Shown here: in pieces, positions 14,981-24,962 of the stretch
Position numbering within the stretch: position 1 is the stretch's first letter
Layout: the number at the start of each line of letters is the position of its first letter
Origin: a virus
IMG/VR virus record: IMGVR_UViG_3300047558_000266
Location: 1 to 43,468 of that record
Reading direction: 5' to 3' (one strand)
Length of the DNA stretch: 43,468 nucleotides
Notes under the pieces: generated by a model
The model's input: the letters and a program-made list of their open reading frames with translations, nothing else
Database searches by the model: none
What the model was told of the DNA's origin: nothing
Translations under genes and position numbers: made by a program

Positions 14981-17900
14981 ATGACAGAAAATATTAATAC
15001 TCAGATCACCGCTAGTGCTGACTTTTCAAGTTTGATTGGTCAGATTCACCAAGCGGTATCACAACTTACATTATTACAGCAAAAGATCGGTGCATCCAAT
15101 GTTGCTCTGAGTCAACAGATCAATGCTAGTAATAATGCTTTTGCAAATACACTTAAAAACAGCAATCAATTCAGTACTCACTTTGTAACTCTTGCTAGTG
15201 ATACAGAAAAGTTTGGTAAAGCTTTAGATACTGGAAAGCTAAAACTTAGAGACTATTATAATTCTTGGCAACAATATCATCGCCAAGGTGCGGGATTAAT
15301 TAAAGATCTTGCTAAGCAACAAGCAGCACTACAAAATGCAATTATTCAGCCTATGGGAAGAAACTCTCAAGGTCAAATGCAATTCAACGTTCATGTTCCA
15401 ACAGGAATTGATGAGCTTGCAAATAAAACAAAAATTGCAAAACAAGAAATGTCTATCCTTAATAAGGTTATGTCTGACGGGGCCACCCAGCTTATTAACT
15501 GGGGAAAGAATACACAGTGGGCAGGCCGCCAATTAACAGTAGGTTTAACAGTTCCAATGGCCGCATTTGGTCAAGCAGCTTCACAAGCATTTTTGCAGGT
15601 TGACGCAGAACTTGTAAGACTTACAAAAGTTTATGGCGGCCTCGCTCAAACTTCTCAGGCAGAACTTGGTAAAGTAAGAGCTGATACAGTTAGAACAGCA
15701 AAAGAACTTTCTGGTGCTTATGGAGTTAACTTTAAAGAAACAATTGCTTTAGCTGCTGATATTGCTGCAACTGGTAAGCAAGGGAATGAACTTCTAGGAT
15801 CACTTAAGGAAACTACAAGACTCTCAGTACTTGGTGAAGTTGATCGTCAAGATGCCATGAAAGCAACGCTTGCAATTCAAAATGCATTTAAGCAAAATAC
15901 AACAGAATTGGGTCAATCAATTGACTTCCTTAACGCAGTTGAAAACCAAACATCAACAACCCTACAAGATCTTGTAAATGCAATTCCAAAGGCTGGTCCA
16001 GTTGTAAAGGGTCTTGGCGGAGATGTAAAAGACCTAGCCTTAATGATGGTAGCAATGAAAGAAGGTGGTGTTGATGCCGCTTCTGCTGCAAACGGATTAA
16101 AGTCAGCACTTGGATCTCTTATCAATCCAACAAAGAATGCAAAGAATTTGTTTAGTTCATTTGGAATTGATCTTGGTTCAATAGTTAACAATAACGCTGG
16201 AGACGTAACAGCAACAATTTTAGCATTACAAAATGCTTTAGATAAACTAAATCCACTTCAAAAACAACAGGCCCTAGAAACATTATTTGGAAAGTATCAG
16301 TTTGCAAGAATGGGTGCCTTGTTTGATAACCTTGGAAAGCAAGGATCTCAAACACTACAAGTGTTGGATTTGATGAAAGCATCAACAGAAGAACTTGCAA
16401 ACGTGGCATCACGAGAATTAGCACAGCAAACAGAGTCTGCTTCTGGTAAGTACAAGAGAGCACTTGAATCATTGAAGGCAGATCTCGCAACAGTGGGATC
16501 AGGATTCTTAGGTGTATCTGCAAACCTATTAACAATTGCAGATGGAATTTTAAAAGCATTTAATGCACTTCCAGGTCCAGTAAAGAAGTTTGTTACATTA
16601 TTGGCAGGACTTACAGCAGTAGCAGGGCCTATCATTATGCTTACTGGTGTATTTTCAAACTTCCTAGGATATGTAATGAAAGGCTTTGCTGGTATCAGAG
16701 CTTTCTTCAGCCATGCAGATAAGTTTAAATTATTAACTCCAGAAATTGTTGCTGCAGATGAAGCAGCATTGATTATGGAAAAAACATTCTACTCAGATGC
16801 AGAAGCGGCTATGGTTCTTAAGAATGCACTCACAGCATTAAAGCTTGAGATGCGTCAAATTGCTGAGATGGCGGCATCAAATACAATTACAGCAAGACCA
16901 ATTGTTCAAGATATTAGTAATGCAACACATGGCGGAACAATCCCTATTAATGGTTTAGATTTTGCACACTATAATCCACAAGCTAGACTGTCCGAAGAAG
17001 ATAGACTAAAGCAAACATTTCATACATCAGTTCCATTGGATCCAACAACAAATAAGAAGATTGGTGAAAATCCACAAATGATGGTTATGCCAGGAACTGG
17101 AGTTCCAAAGGTACCTGGGCTAACAACTATTAATGGTGCAACAACTGGAGTCAATGCAGTTGAAGCAGCTAAATGGAATACCATGATGACAACAATGGCT
17201 ATGAGAACAAAAACTCAAATGGCTGAAGTTGAGAGAGTATTAGATTCAACTGGTCAACTTCCAGCAGAATTTATGGCTGACTTTAATTTAATTCTACCTA
17301 AGATGCAAAAGATTGCAGCAACTGCAGCCGAATCATCTTTGCGTGTTGCTCGTTCCGCAGAAGCTGGAATTTTAACTGTCGAAGAATCTCAAAGAGCATT
17401 ACAAGCAATTAATGCAAGAATGATTGAAAGAATGAATGCACTTTCAATTGCATCTGGAGTACCACTTGAAAGAATGACAATGGTTCCAGGTACAAATACA
17501 CAGGTTGCTACTGGAACAGCAGCAATGAAGAATCAAGATTATAATATGAGAAGTGTTACCAGAACAGGTGCAGGAAGAATTGGTGGATTGACATCAAAGA
17601 TTTCAAGTGCACTTAAGGTTGGTATTAGAAGAATTAAGCTTCAAAATGGTGTCACTGGAATTGGCGGAATTCAACATTATGCAGGAGGAGTTGTTGGTGC
17701 TGGACTTACACTTGGTCTAAAAGCAGCAAGAGCATTAGGTTTGGTCGGATCAAGAGCTGGTCAAAAGGCATATAAGTTTAAATCAGCTTTTGGTGTATTT
17801 GGTAAAACTCTTCCTGGACAAACTGCAGATTCAATAAATCTCTTGCTTAGAACTGGCAAGATGCCAATTGGTGATTACGTAAGATCATTAATGTTGGCAG

Positions 17901-20900
17901 GAAGAGGAAGAGTAGCAGGCGGCACAGATTCATTTATTTCTGCTTTAAGTAGAAATGGTTTTATCACTCCACAAGAAGAGGCATACCTTCTCAATGATTT
18001 GTCAGATGCATATCTTACAAGAATTTCTGGACAAAAATTTATTGGAGATGCAACAAACCCATATGCAGCAGTTTCTAATAAACTCATTGGTCAGACATTT
18101 GCAAACAGACCAGAGGTATTAAATCTTTGGAAGCAGTTCTCAAGACAAGCTCCAGCAAGAACAAGTATTGGAAGAAGAAGTACAAACTGGAAGAATGTTG
18201 TTCTTGATCACAATGGTGAAAAGATTACTATTTCTGGTAAAGAGTTTAAGGGATCAAAGTCTGATAACAGTATATTCTTGCATACAACTAATATGTCTGG
18301 TTATGGAAGAAAGATTGGAAGATATGCTGGTGGAGTTACAAGACTTCCAGGTTATGGTGGCGGAGACATTATTCCAGCAATGCTTGAGCCAGGAGAGTCT
18401 GTTGTAACAAAACAGGCTACTGCAAGATATGCTCCAGTAATTGAAGCAATGAATAAAGGACAGCTCCCAGGATTTAAGCTTGGTGTAGTAGGAGTAGGAA
18501 AAGCCGTTGGAGCAATGGGTGTTTCTATGGCTGGACAAAAACTTGGAGATACAATTGGCGGACCACTTGGAACAGCAGTTTCAACTGCTTCAAGCTTGTT
18601 TGGATTTGGTATGGGATTCTCAATGTTTTCTAAAGAAGGTGCTAAAGCAGGAAGAGTTGCTGGCATGTTTTCTAGAGTTACATCAGCATTCCCAAGCTTA
18701 TTTGCAAAAAGTATTCTAGGTTTAAGTAGATTTAGTTTAGGTCTTGGCACACTTGTAACAGTTGGAATGACTGCTTACAGTATGTACAAAAAACATCAAG
18801 AATCATTAAGACTTCAAGCACTTAGCTATGGATTAACAGCAGATGCTGCTAAAAAAGCTGGACTAAGATATACAGACTTTAACGGTAAAATGAAAGACGC
18901 TATTGCTAATGCAAAGTTAATGAGAGAGAAAAACCATCTCATCTATGAATCTATGACACAATCTAATACTCCACTTAAGATTACAATTGAAGAGTATAAG
19001 AAACTTAAAGAAACAGTAAAGAGCACAATGCCAGATTATATCAAGATGATTGATATAACAAAGACAAAAGATGTTGGTGCGGTTGCTGTTCAACTTAAGG
19101 CACAATTTATTTCAGCTGGAAAATCAGCAGACGAAGCAACAAAGATGGTGTACGCTTTGATTGCTGCTTCTAATAAAGCTGGAATGGCAGGATCAGCAAT
19201 CGGATCAAAGGACTTTGCTGGAGTGAAAGATGCACAAACAGCATCTGTTCAAACTGTAAAAACATTTGCAGCATCAACAAAGCTTTCTAATGGTAAGGCT
19301 CAAACACAAGCATTTATGACAGCACTTCAAGGAATTGATGCGGCAATCCTAGATATTGAAGCAAATGCAAAGAAGTTAAATAAGCCAGTAGATGCAGTAG
19401 CAGTGCAGTTTGAAGCAATCAATAAGGGTGCTGGAAAGCAAGTAAAGCTTTCTCAAGATATGATTAATAATCTTAAAAATGAGAATCCAGAACTGGCTAA
19501 AATTCTTAATACTTCAGATGACATTAGATCTGCATGGGCTAAGTATAAGCTTCTTATAAGTGGCTCAAGTGTTGAACTTGTAAATATGACTGGCAAGGCA
19601 GCAATTGCATTACAAACAATGGATACAGCAATTGAAAAATCTGTTATCGCTGGTCTTGGTGCATCAGGCGGAATGCTTAATAAAACTAACGCAAGACTAA
19701 AAGAACTTTATGCAACTAAGGCAAGACTAGAAAGACAAGCTCAAGGTCAATCTGCTAAGCAACAAATTGATGCTAAGGCACAAATGAAGAGCCTTAATGA
19801 TCAAATAGATAAGATTAATAAAAAGGCAGAAGCAGAAAAGAAAGCTTTAGAGTCTCAAGCTGCAAAAGAAGATATTGTTCTTCAAATTCAGCAAAAGAAA
19901 CTTGAATATCAAAATGCTATTGCAACTGGCAATATGGAGGCTGCAGCTCAAGCTCAATTAGAAGTTGAAAGATTACAAAAGCAGCAACAACTAACAAATG
20001 CTACAGATGCAATTGAAACAAAGAGACAAAAAGATGTAGCACCGCTTCAAGCACAATTAGATGTACTAAATGCTGCACAGGATAAGCTTGCAAACGCAGC
20101 CACCCTAGCTGGAGATGCTCTTGGAAAAACAACAAAAGAGATTGCAGATCTTGAAGGAAAAGCTTCAGCAGTTACAGATGCATTTACAAGACTTGAAAAG
20201 GGTCTTAATGAACAAGGCGATAAATATAAGAAGAGTCAGGCTTATAAAGACGACATTGCTACTTTAGCTAAAGCAATTGCAGATGGCAAATTTGAAACTC
20301 CAGGAGTTTCAGGAACCAAAACTGTTACGTCTCCAACTGGAGGAACATATACAGCAAAGAAAACTCCAGCAGAAATGGCAGAAGAATATTTAAATTCTGC
20401 ACGTAAGGGTCTTGAAGCTGGAATATCTGCAAATACAGTCTATCTGAATGCTAAAGCTGTATTAGACAAAGAAGCAAAGGCACGTGGAACAGAATACTCA
20501 GCTTCTGCATTATTCAAGAAACAATCATACACACTTCCTGCTGAAGGAACTAAGGGAATGTTTGATAAGGGCGGAACAATAAAGGCTGAAGTTAGAGACT
20601 CACTCTTATCACAAAATAAAGGAAAGAATTTTAAGATTGGCGATAGATTTACAGTCAATGGACATACATATGGAGTTAAAGAAGGATCAATGTTTAACAG
20701 CACATATGGAATGCAAATTGTTGAAATTGATATGGCTAACAAAGCAGAGGGTGGAATAATTCGTGGTCCAGGAACTGGAACATCAGATTCTATTCCTACA
20801 ATGCTTTCAAATGGAGAGTATGTAATCAAAGCAAGCTCTGTGAAATCAATTGGCGTACCAGCTCTTGATAATTTAAATAGAATGGCTTCAGGCGGACTTG

Positions 20901-21103
20901 TTGCCAGATATGATATGCCAAGAATGACTTCTGGAGGAAGATTAAAGTTTGCTGATGGAGGACTAGCAAAATCTGGCGGAGCAGAGTATAATATTAACGT
21001 TACGCTAAATGGTTCTAATTTAAGCCCAGAAGATGTAGCCAAGGCAATTTCAAGAGAAATGTCAATCAGAGAATCTATGGCTGGAAGGCAGAGAAACTTC
21101 TAA
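14981..21103 (+). CDS. Tape measure protein (TP901 type)
   Basis: 2040 residues, starting three bases after the chaperone fusion stop without its own Shine-Dalgarno, so probably coupled. It fixes tail length and is ejected with DNA. Residues about 185-510 match the TP901 tape measure core ('AKELSGAYGVNFKETIALAA', 'KAGPVVKGLGGDVKDLALMM', 'QALETLFGKYQFARMGALF'). Hydrophobic segments lie near 528-570, 1167-1220 and 1250-1275. Long coiled-coil stretches lie near 1560-1720. A signature found at tape measure C-termini, GGxxIPxMLxxGExV, occurs twice, at about 1126 and 1924. At about 0.15 nm per residue the length implies a tail near 300 nm, an estimate only. Confidence 0.93.
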   Translation: MTENINTQITASADFSSLIGQIHQAVSQLTLLQQKIGASNVALSQQINASNNAFANTLKNSNQFSTHFVTLASDTEKFGKALDTGKLKLRDYYNSWQQYHRQGAGLIKDLAKQQAALQNAIIQPMGRNSQGQMQFNVHVPTGIDELANKTKIAKQEMSILNKVMSDGATQLINWGKNTQWAGRQLTVGLTVPMAAFGQAASQAFLQVDAELVRLTKVYGGLAQTSQAELGKVRADTVRTAKELSGAYGVNFKETIALAADIAATGKQGNELLGSLKETTRLSVLGEVDRQDAMKATLAIQNAFKQNTTELGQSIDFLNAVENQTSTTLQDLVNAIPKAGPVVKGLGGDVKDLALMMVAMKEGGVDAASAANGLKSALGSLINPTKNAKNLFSSFGIDLGSIVNNNAGDVTATILALQNALDKLNPLQKQQALETLFGKYQFARMGALFDNLGKQGSQTLQVLDLMKASTEELANVASRELAQQTESASGKYKRALESLKADLATVGSGFLGVSANLLTIADGILKAFNALPGPVKKFVTLLAGLTAVAGPIIMLTGVFSNFLGYVMKGFAGIRAFFSHADKFKLLTPEIVAADEAALIMEKTFYSDAEAAMVLKNALTALKLEMRQIAEMAASNTITARPIVQDISNATHGGTIPINGLDFAHYNPQARLSEEDRLKQTFHTSVPLDPTTNKKIGENPQMMVMPGTGVPKVPGLTTINGATTGVNAVEAAKWNTMMTTMAMRTKTQMAEVERVLDSTGQLPAEFMADFNLILPKMQKIAATAAESSLRVARSAEAGILTVEESQRALQAINARMIERMNALSIASGVPLERMTMVPGTNTQVATGTAAMKNQDYNMRSVTRTGAGRIGGLTSKISSALKVGIRRIKLQNGVTGIGGIQHYAGGVVGAGLTLGLKAARALGLVGSRAGQKAYKFKSAFGVFGKTLPGQTADSINLLLRTGKMPIGDYVRSLMLAGRGRVAGGTDSFISALSRNGFITPQEEAYLLNDLSDAYLTRISGQKFIGDATNPYAAVSNKLIGQTFANRPEVLNLWKQFSRQAPARTSIGRRSTNWKNVVLDHNGEKITISGKEFKGSKSDNSIFLHTTNMSGYGRKIGRYAGGVTRLPGYGGGDIIPAMLEPGESVVTKQATARYAPVIEAMNKGQLPGFKLGVVGVGKAVGAMGVSMAGQKLGDTIGGPLGTAVSTASSLFGFGMGFSMFSKEGAKAGRVAGMFSRVTSAFPSLFAKSILGLSRFSLGLGTLVTVGMTAYSMYKKHQESLRLQALSYGLTADAAKKAGLRYTDFNGKMKDAIANAKLMREKNHLIYESMTQSNTPLKITIEEYKKLKETVKSTMPDYIKMIDITKTKDVGAVAVQLKAQFISAGKSADEATKMVYALIAASNKAGMAGSAIGSKDFAGVKDAQTASVQTVKTFAASTKLSNGKAQTQAFMTALQGIDAAILDIEANAKKLNKPVDAVAVQFEAINKGAGKQVKLSQDMINNLKNENPELAKILNTSDDIRSAWAKYKLLISGSSVELVNMTGKAAIALQTMDTAIEKSVIAGLGASGGMLNKTNARLKELYATKARLERQAQGQSAKQQIDAKAQMKSLNDQIDKINKKAEAEKKALESQAAKEDIVLQIQQKKLEYQNAIATGNMEAAAQAQLEVERLQKQQQLTNATDAIETKRQKDVAPLQAQLDVLNAAQDKLANAATLAGDALGKTTKEIADLEGKASAVTDAFTRLEKGLNEQGDKYKKSQAYKDDIATLAKAIADGKFETPGVSGTKTVTSPTGGTYTAKKTPAEMAEEYLNSARKGLEAGISANTVYLNAKAVLDKEAKARGTEYSASALFKKQSYTLPAEGTKGMFDKGGTIKAEVRDSLLSQNKGKNFKIGDRFTVNGHTYGVKEGSMFNSTYGMQIVEIDMANKAEGGIIRGPGTGTSDSIPTMLSNGEYVIKASSVKSIGVPALDNLNRMASGGLVARYDMPRMTSGGRLKFADGGLAKSGGAEYNINVTLNGSNLSPEDVAKAISREMSIRESMAGRQRNF

Positions 21104-21564
21104 TGAGTACAGTATATTTACCAGTAGGCTCAGCACTGTTTGTTGATACATCAACAACAGATACTCCAACATGGCAAAAATTAACAGAGCATAATAGATC
21201 TCCTATTTCTTTAGATATAAATAGAATTGAACAAACTCAAAGAATGTCCAATGGAACTTTGAGAAAGCTGCATATTGCAGATAAGAAAACATTTAATACA
21301 TCTTGGACTATGCTTCCATCTTCATCTACAATGACTGTAGATGGCGGTTGGGGTGCAAAAGACATGAGAGATTTTTACCTTGGATCTAAAGGCAAAAATT
21401 CATTTAAGCTTAAACTATCATATAATGGAGTAGCCACAGAAGACAATATAGTCGTATCTTTCCAAAGTGCTAATTTTACAATTGTTAAAAGAAATGTAAA
21501 AGCAAAGTCAACTGATACAGCCCAAGAATTTTGGGACGTTACTATATCACTGGAAGAAGTCTAA
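21103..21564 (+). CDS. Minor tail protein at the tail tip, tube-like
   Basis: 153 residues, start in TAATG with the tape measure gene. A compact beta protein: an N-terminal strand (VYLPVGSALFVDTS), a middle 'TFNTSWTMLPSS' strand, WGAKDMRDFYLGSKGKNSF and a C-terminal strand 'EFWDVTISLEEV'. Two such strand sets with a central helix resemble tube or distal-tail proteins that join the tube to the tail tip. It is the first gene after the tape measure, the usual place for distal tail proteins. Specific assignment as Dit is not supported by a motif. Confidence 0.6.
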   Translation: MSTVYLPVGSALFVDTSTTDTPTWQKLTEHNRSPISLDINRIEQTQRMSNGTLRKLHIADKKTFNTSWTMLPSSSTMTVDGGWGAKDMRDFYLGSKGKNSFKLKLSYNGVATEDNIVVSFQSANFTIVKRNVKAKSTDTAQEFWDVTISLEEV

Positions 21565-23534
21565 TGATCGTTGTTCCAAATTCAGCTAAAGATTTAATAT
21601 CTAAAAGCACAACATTGAGCATGGGCGTTGGGGCTACAATAGACATCAATGTCAATTCAATGGTTGATTTTACAAGCACAGCAATTACTGGAAATGAATA
21701 TAAGGTTATAGATGGAAGACAGCCATTCAAAAAGCTTTTCCCTCTTGATACTATAATTAAACCATTAAGACCTGTTTCTGCTGGAATTAAATACGGGATT
21801 TCTGGAGACGTTGGGAATCAAACATATGGAGATCCATCAACAGTTACTTTTAAGCCTTCTGGACAAACAACAACAACTAAATATAGAACATACTATGCTG
21901 GATCAGATACATACTATAAGTATTGGGTTACTCCAAAAGATACAAATGCAAGTATTAATATAACCTATCCAAAAACAGTTTATGCAAATAAAGTAAATGT
22001 AACATTTGAAATTGCTCACGCAATGCCATCCGCATGGACAGTAACTATTGGAGACGCTAACATATCTGGAACTTCTGCAGATATTAAAAGCTTTAACTCT
22101 ACAAACTATGATGCTGGCACATTGACTCTTTACTGGAATGGCACAGCTTGGTCTAAAAACGCATCAGACCTTAATTTGAATTCATATAAATCTTTTACAA
22201 CCACAGCTTTGACTGCAACAAACCCAGGCGGGTATATTGGAGTTATTGAATTTGCACCACACTGGGTAAGAGATTTAACAGACTACATTGTAGATTTTGA
22301 TATTAGAAAAGAGTCATCAGCAAGCACAGAGTCTTTAGTTCCAATTGGAAATATTACAGCAAATTCTATGAACATGTCTTTGAATAAATATGATTCTTCA
22401 GCAATGTTTTTTCAAACATATACTAAGGCCACAACAATAGATATATCAAAGATGTATCTATATAAGCAGGCACAGATCAATGTGTATTTAAAACTTTATG
22501 ATCCAAATGGTGCAGATGCAGATGTTAAGGTTGATTCAAAAGGAAAATACTATAGGATTAACCAAGGAACATTTTATCTAGACAATTGGGACATTAATGA
22601 GTTTGGAGACGTAAACTTATTTGGATTGGACTCGGCCAAGATTTTGCAGGAAACCTTGGCTCCAGATATCATGTGTGAATCATTTTCTTCAGTAGCTATT
22701 ATTAGAAGACTGCTTGATTCAGTTGGATATACTAACTACAATTTTAATTACAATACATCAGACAACTCAATTATATCTCCAAATTACTGGTGGTCAGATA
22801 GTACAGCCACTGTTTGGGATAACCTGCAGTCTTTATGTCGTGACTCTCAAATGAGTGCGGTAGTAGATGAAAATAACGTTATGCAGTTTTACACAAGAGA
22901 TTATATCTACGATAGTTCAAGAACCATTAATCATACATTTAGAAATGCAAACTCTGGAACAGATTTGGCAAATATAGTTTCTTTAAACAAAAAAGATTTA
23001 CCATCCGCAAATCAAGTTAAGGTTATTTACTACACAGTTGTATCTTCAGCATATGATCAGAATAGTGCACCTTTATGGACATCTGGAGATTCATATCTAG
23101 CGGCTGCAGCTCTAGCGTCAGACTTGCCAGCAACTACATTGCCAACAGATAATACAAAAGTTTATATGAAACTAAATCCTATCACAGTAAATGATCTTTC
23201 AGCAGAACAGGTAGTTTATAGCTTCAGTGGGCATTTCTTAATTGGATCTGAAATTATTGAGTACGATGCAATAGAGTATCAGTACGTAGATATTGATTCT
23301 GCACAGGATGTTATTGTTGACATTACTGGGGAATCTGACTTATTAAAAAATAAAGGTAAGGCAAGAATTATAAGCAATCTAGGAAATGATTCTTATAAGA
23401 CAACATTTATTCCAACAGGCAGATATAGAATCAAAACCAGAGGTGCATTTGGCACAAAGATTGCTGATCACTTTGTTGATCCCAAGAACTCAGCACTTGG
23501 TTGGAATGGATATCAAGGGGTGGTTTGGAAATAA
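21564..23534 (+). CDS. Tail-tip hub/tail-associated protein
   Basis: 656 residues from ATG 21564, which overlaps the preceding stop as TAATG; a start 33 bases further up would overlap the previous gene for no reason. An N-terminal part (about 1-230) is beta-rich. The middle ('RDLTDYIVDFDIRKESS', 'QINVYLKLYDPNG', 'IRRLLDSVGYTNYNF', 'WDNLQSLCRDSQMSAVVDEN', 'MQFYTRDYIYDSS') has the pattern of the hub domain of phage tail-associated proteins related to T4 gp27/Tal. It binds the tube end and anchors receptor proteins. No peptidase or lytic domain recognised. Confidence 0.65.
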   Translation: MIVVPNSAKDLISKSTTLSMGVGATIDINVNSMVDFTSTAITGNEYKVIDGRQPFKKLFPLDTIIKPLRPVSAGIKYGISGDVGNQTYGDPSTVTFKPSGQTTTTKYRTYYAGSDTYYKYWVTPKDTNASINITYPKTVYANKVNVTFEIAHAMPSAWTVTIGDANISGTSADIKSFNSTNYDAGTLTLYWNGTAWSKNASDLNLNSYKSFTTTALTATNPGGYIGVIEFAPHWVRDLTDYIVDFDIRKESSASTESLVPIGNITANSMNMSLNKYDSSAMFFQTYTKATTIDISKMYLYKQAQINVYLKLYDPNGADADVKVDSKGKYYRINQGTFYLDNWDINEFGDVNLFGLDSAKILQETLAPDIMCESFSSVAIIRRLLDSVGYTNYNFNYNTSDNSIISPNYWWSDSTATVWDNLQSLCRDSQMSAVVDENNVMQFYTRDYIYDSSRTINHTFRNANSGTDLANIVSLNKKDLPSANQVKVIYYTVVSSAYDQNSAPLWTSGDSYLAAAALASDLPATTLPTDNTKVYMKLNPITVNDLSAEQVVYSFSGHFLIGSEIIEYDAIEYQYVDIDSAQDVIVDITGESDLLKNKGKARIISNLGNDSYKTTFIPTGRYRIKTRGAFGTKIADHFVDPKNSALGWNGYQGVVWK

Positions 23535-24946
23535 TGGTACTTCAATACGTTGGAAGCATGCTAATAGATGTTCCTACTCCAGCAGAAATTGCTGCAAGAA
23601 CTGCAACTTCAACTGGAACATATGATGGTACTGAAAAAGTATCATATACAGTTGCAAAAGAATTTAATGTTTCTAAATCCTTGCTTACAATTAATACTGA
23701 CTCTAGTGCAAGCACAAACTCAGTAATTGTTAAGGGTACAGGAATTTCCACAACTAACTCATACTTTGCTTTTGGCACAACAATGTTTTTTAAGGCAACA
23801 GTAAACGATACCAAGCAAGCAGGCGGCTTTGGATTTTTCTTGGCTCCAGATACACGTCCAAATTCAGCTGGCACTATAAATGGTGCAACGGGATATTATG
23901 TTTCAATTGCCACAACTTCAACGGCAGCAGCTCAAGGTGGGAATTCATTTAATTTTTATAAGGTTATAAATGGCAAAAAATATGTGCTTCAAGACTCTCA
24001 ATCTGTAAGCGATGCAGCAAAGTTACGTGGAATTTATAATGGATCTTCATATAAGATTGACGTATTTGTAAAGTACGGAGAAACAAAAACAAGTATTACT
24101 GCATATATTAATGGTTTTAAAATAACAGCTACAGATATAACAAAAAATATAGATGGAGTTTCTGTTGAAAGATTGTCAAAGACTAACGTCATAGCTTTAT
24201 ATGCAAACGTTGGAACGGTAGCATTTGATTATGCATATGCAATGCCTATAACAAGTGCACAACATGATTCAGCCACACTTTACAACATATATAAGCAAAA
24301 CTTTGCTTCAGCTGGAATTGATATGGCGTATGGAGATATGTTTGTTAGTGGATTGCAACAAACAGATTCTGCAACAGCATCAAAGTATATAGATGAGTTT
24401 GGTCCAGTTGCAAGAGAAATTAGAAATATTAAAACAAGGTACGATTCATCTCCAGCTATTCCAAAATATATAACTACTGGTTTAAATCAAGCCGTGTCAG
24501 TCCTAGGGCACAAGCTTGGAGTATTTACTGGAGAGGCTTATGTTTTAAATAATACTGGAACTTATGTTCCTTTAAGTGACGGTGCCATGACATCGTTTGC
24601 CATCATTGGTCCAACAATTAGTAAGAGTAGTCCAATTGAATATATGGACACAGAAATTGATAAATACTCCCCACAGGAGCCAGTCACATTTGACTCTCAA
24701 TGGATTCAAAGAGAGTCTGATGCAAAGAATTTGTCCGACTGGATCAAAAAGCAATGGAAGAATAAACAAAGAACAATTGAAATAAATACTTTTGGGCAAC
24801 CTTTAGTGTCTGTTTGCGATATTATTGTTGTTGATTATCCATACAATGATCTATCTACTGCTCAAAAATTTGTAGTAACAAATGTAACTCAATCATGGAA
24901 GGATGGGCTAACTACCACTATTACGGCTAGATCTATATATAGCTAA
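23534..24946 (+). CDS. Minor tail protein with lectin-like insertion
   Basis: 470 residues from ATG 23534, in TAATG with the hub gene (an upstream in-frame ATG at 23501 would overlap it by 33 bases). About 1-35 reads like the continuation of a hub-type protein. Residues about 55-240 form a jelly roll resembling a LamG/carbohydrate-binding domain ('GTTMFFKATVND', GGFGFFLAPDT, 'ITAYINGFKITATD', 'FDYAYAMPI'). The C-terminal region has 'KYIDEFGPVAREIRNIKTRYDSS' and a final beta unit typical of tail-tip proteins. It may be the second half of a larger hub protein in relatives. Confidence 0.6.
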   Translation: MVLQYVGSMLIDVPTPAEIAARTATSTGTYDGTEKVSYTVAKEFNVSKSLLTINTDSSASTNSVIVKGTGISTTNSYFAFGTTMFFKATVNDTKQAGGFGFFLAPDTRPNSAGTINGATGYYVSIATTSTAAAQGGNSFNFYKVINGKKYVLQDSQSVSDAAKLRGIYNGSSYKIDVFVKYGETKTSITAYINGFKITATDITKNIDGVSVERLSKTNVIALYANVGTVAFDYAYAMPITSAQHDSATLYNIYKQNFASAGIDMAYGDMFVSGLQQTDSATASKYIDEFGPVAREIRNIKTRYDSSPAIPKYITTGLNQAVSVLGHKLGVFTGEAYVLNNTGTYVPLSDGAMTSFAIIGPTISKSSPIEYMDTEIDKYSPQEPVTFDSQWIQRESDAKNLSDWIKKQWKNKQRTIEINTFGQPLVSVCDIIVVDYPYNDLSTAQKFVVTNVTQSWKDGLTTTITARSIYS

Positions 24947-24947
24947 A

Positions 24948-24956
24948 TGGTATAAT
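24948..24956 (+). promoter_or_regulatory. Leaderless-type extended -10 promoter inside the tail-tip cluster
   Basis: TG-G-TATAAT (24948-24956), no recognisable -35. Six bases separate it from the ATG at 24963, so transcription should start on or next to that A. No Shine-Dalgarno precedes the ATG. Nearly the same sequence precedes the head operon at 5837. Confidence 0.65.
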
Positions 24957-24962
24957 AAAAAT

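Noticed and set aside
20440-21042. 200-codon open frame on the - strand inside the tape measure gene
   Set aside because: Composition is rich in Pro/Ser/Leu without domain features, fully inside a well-supported gene on the other strand.
21531-21563. Eleven-codon N-terminal extension of the hub protein
   Set aside because: It would overlap the previous gene; the TAATG start at 21564 fits the pattern of neighbours. The same reasoning applies at 23501 and 38856.
23500-23540. Frameshift slippery site joining the hub and the following gene
   Set aside because: No X-XXY-YYZ heptamer in register near the stop; termination-reinitiation at TAATG is simpler.
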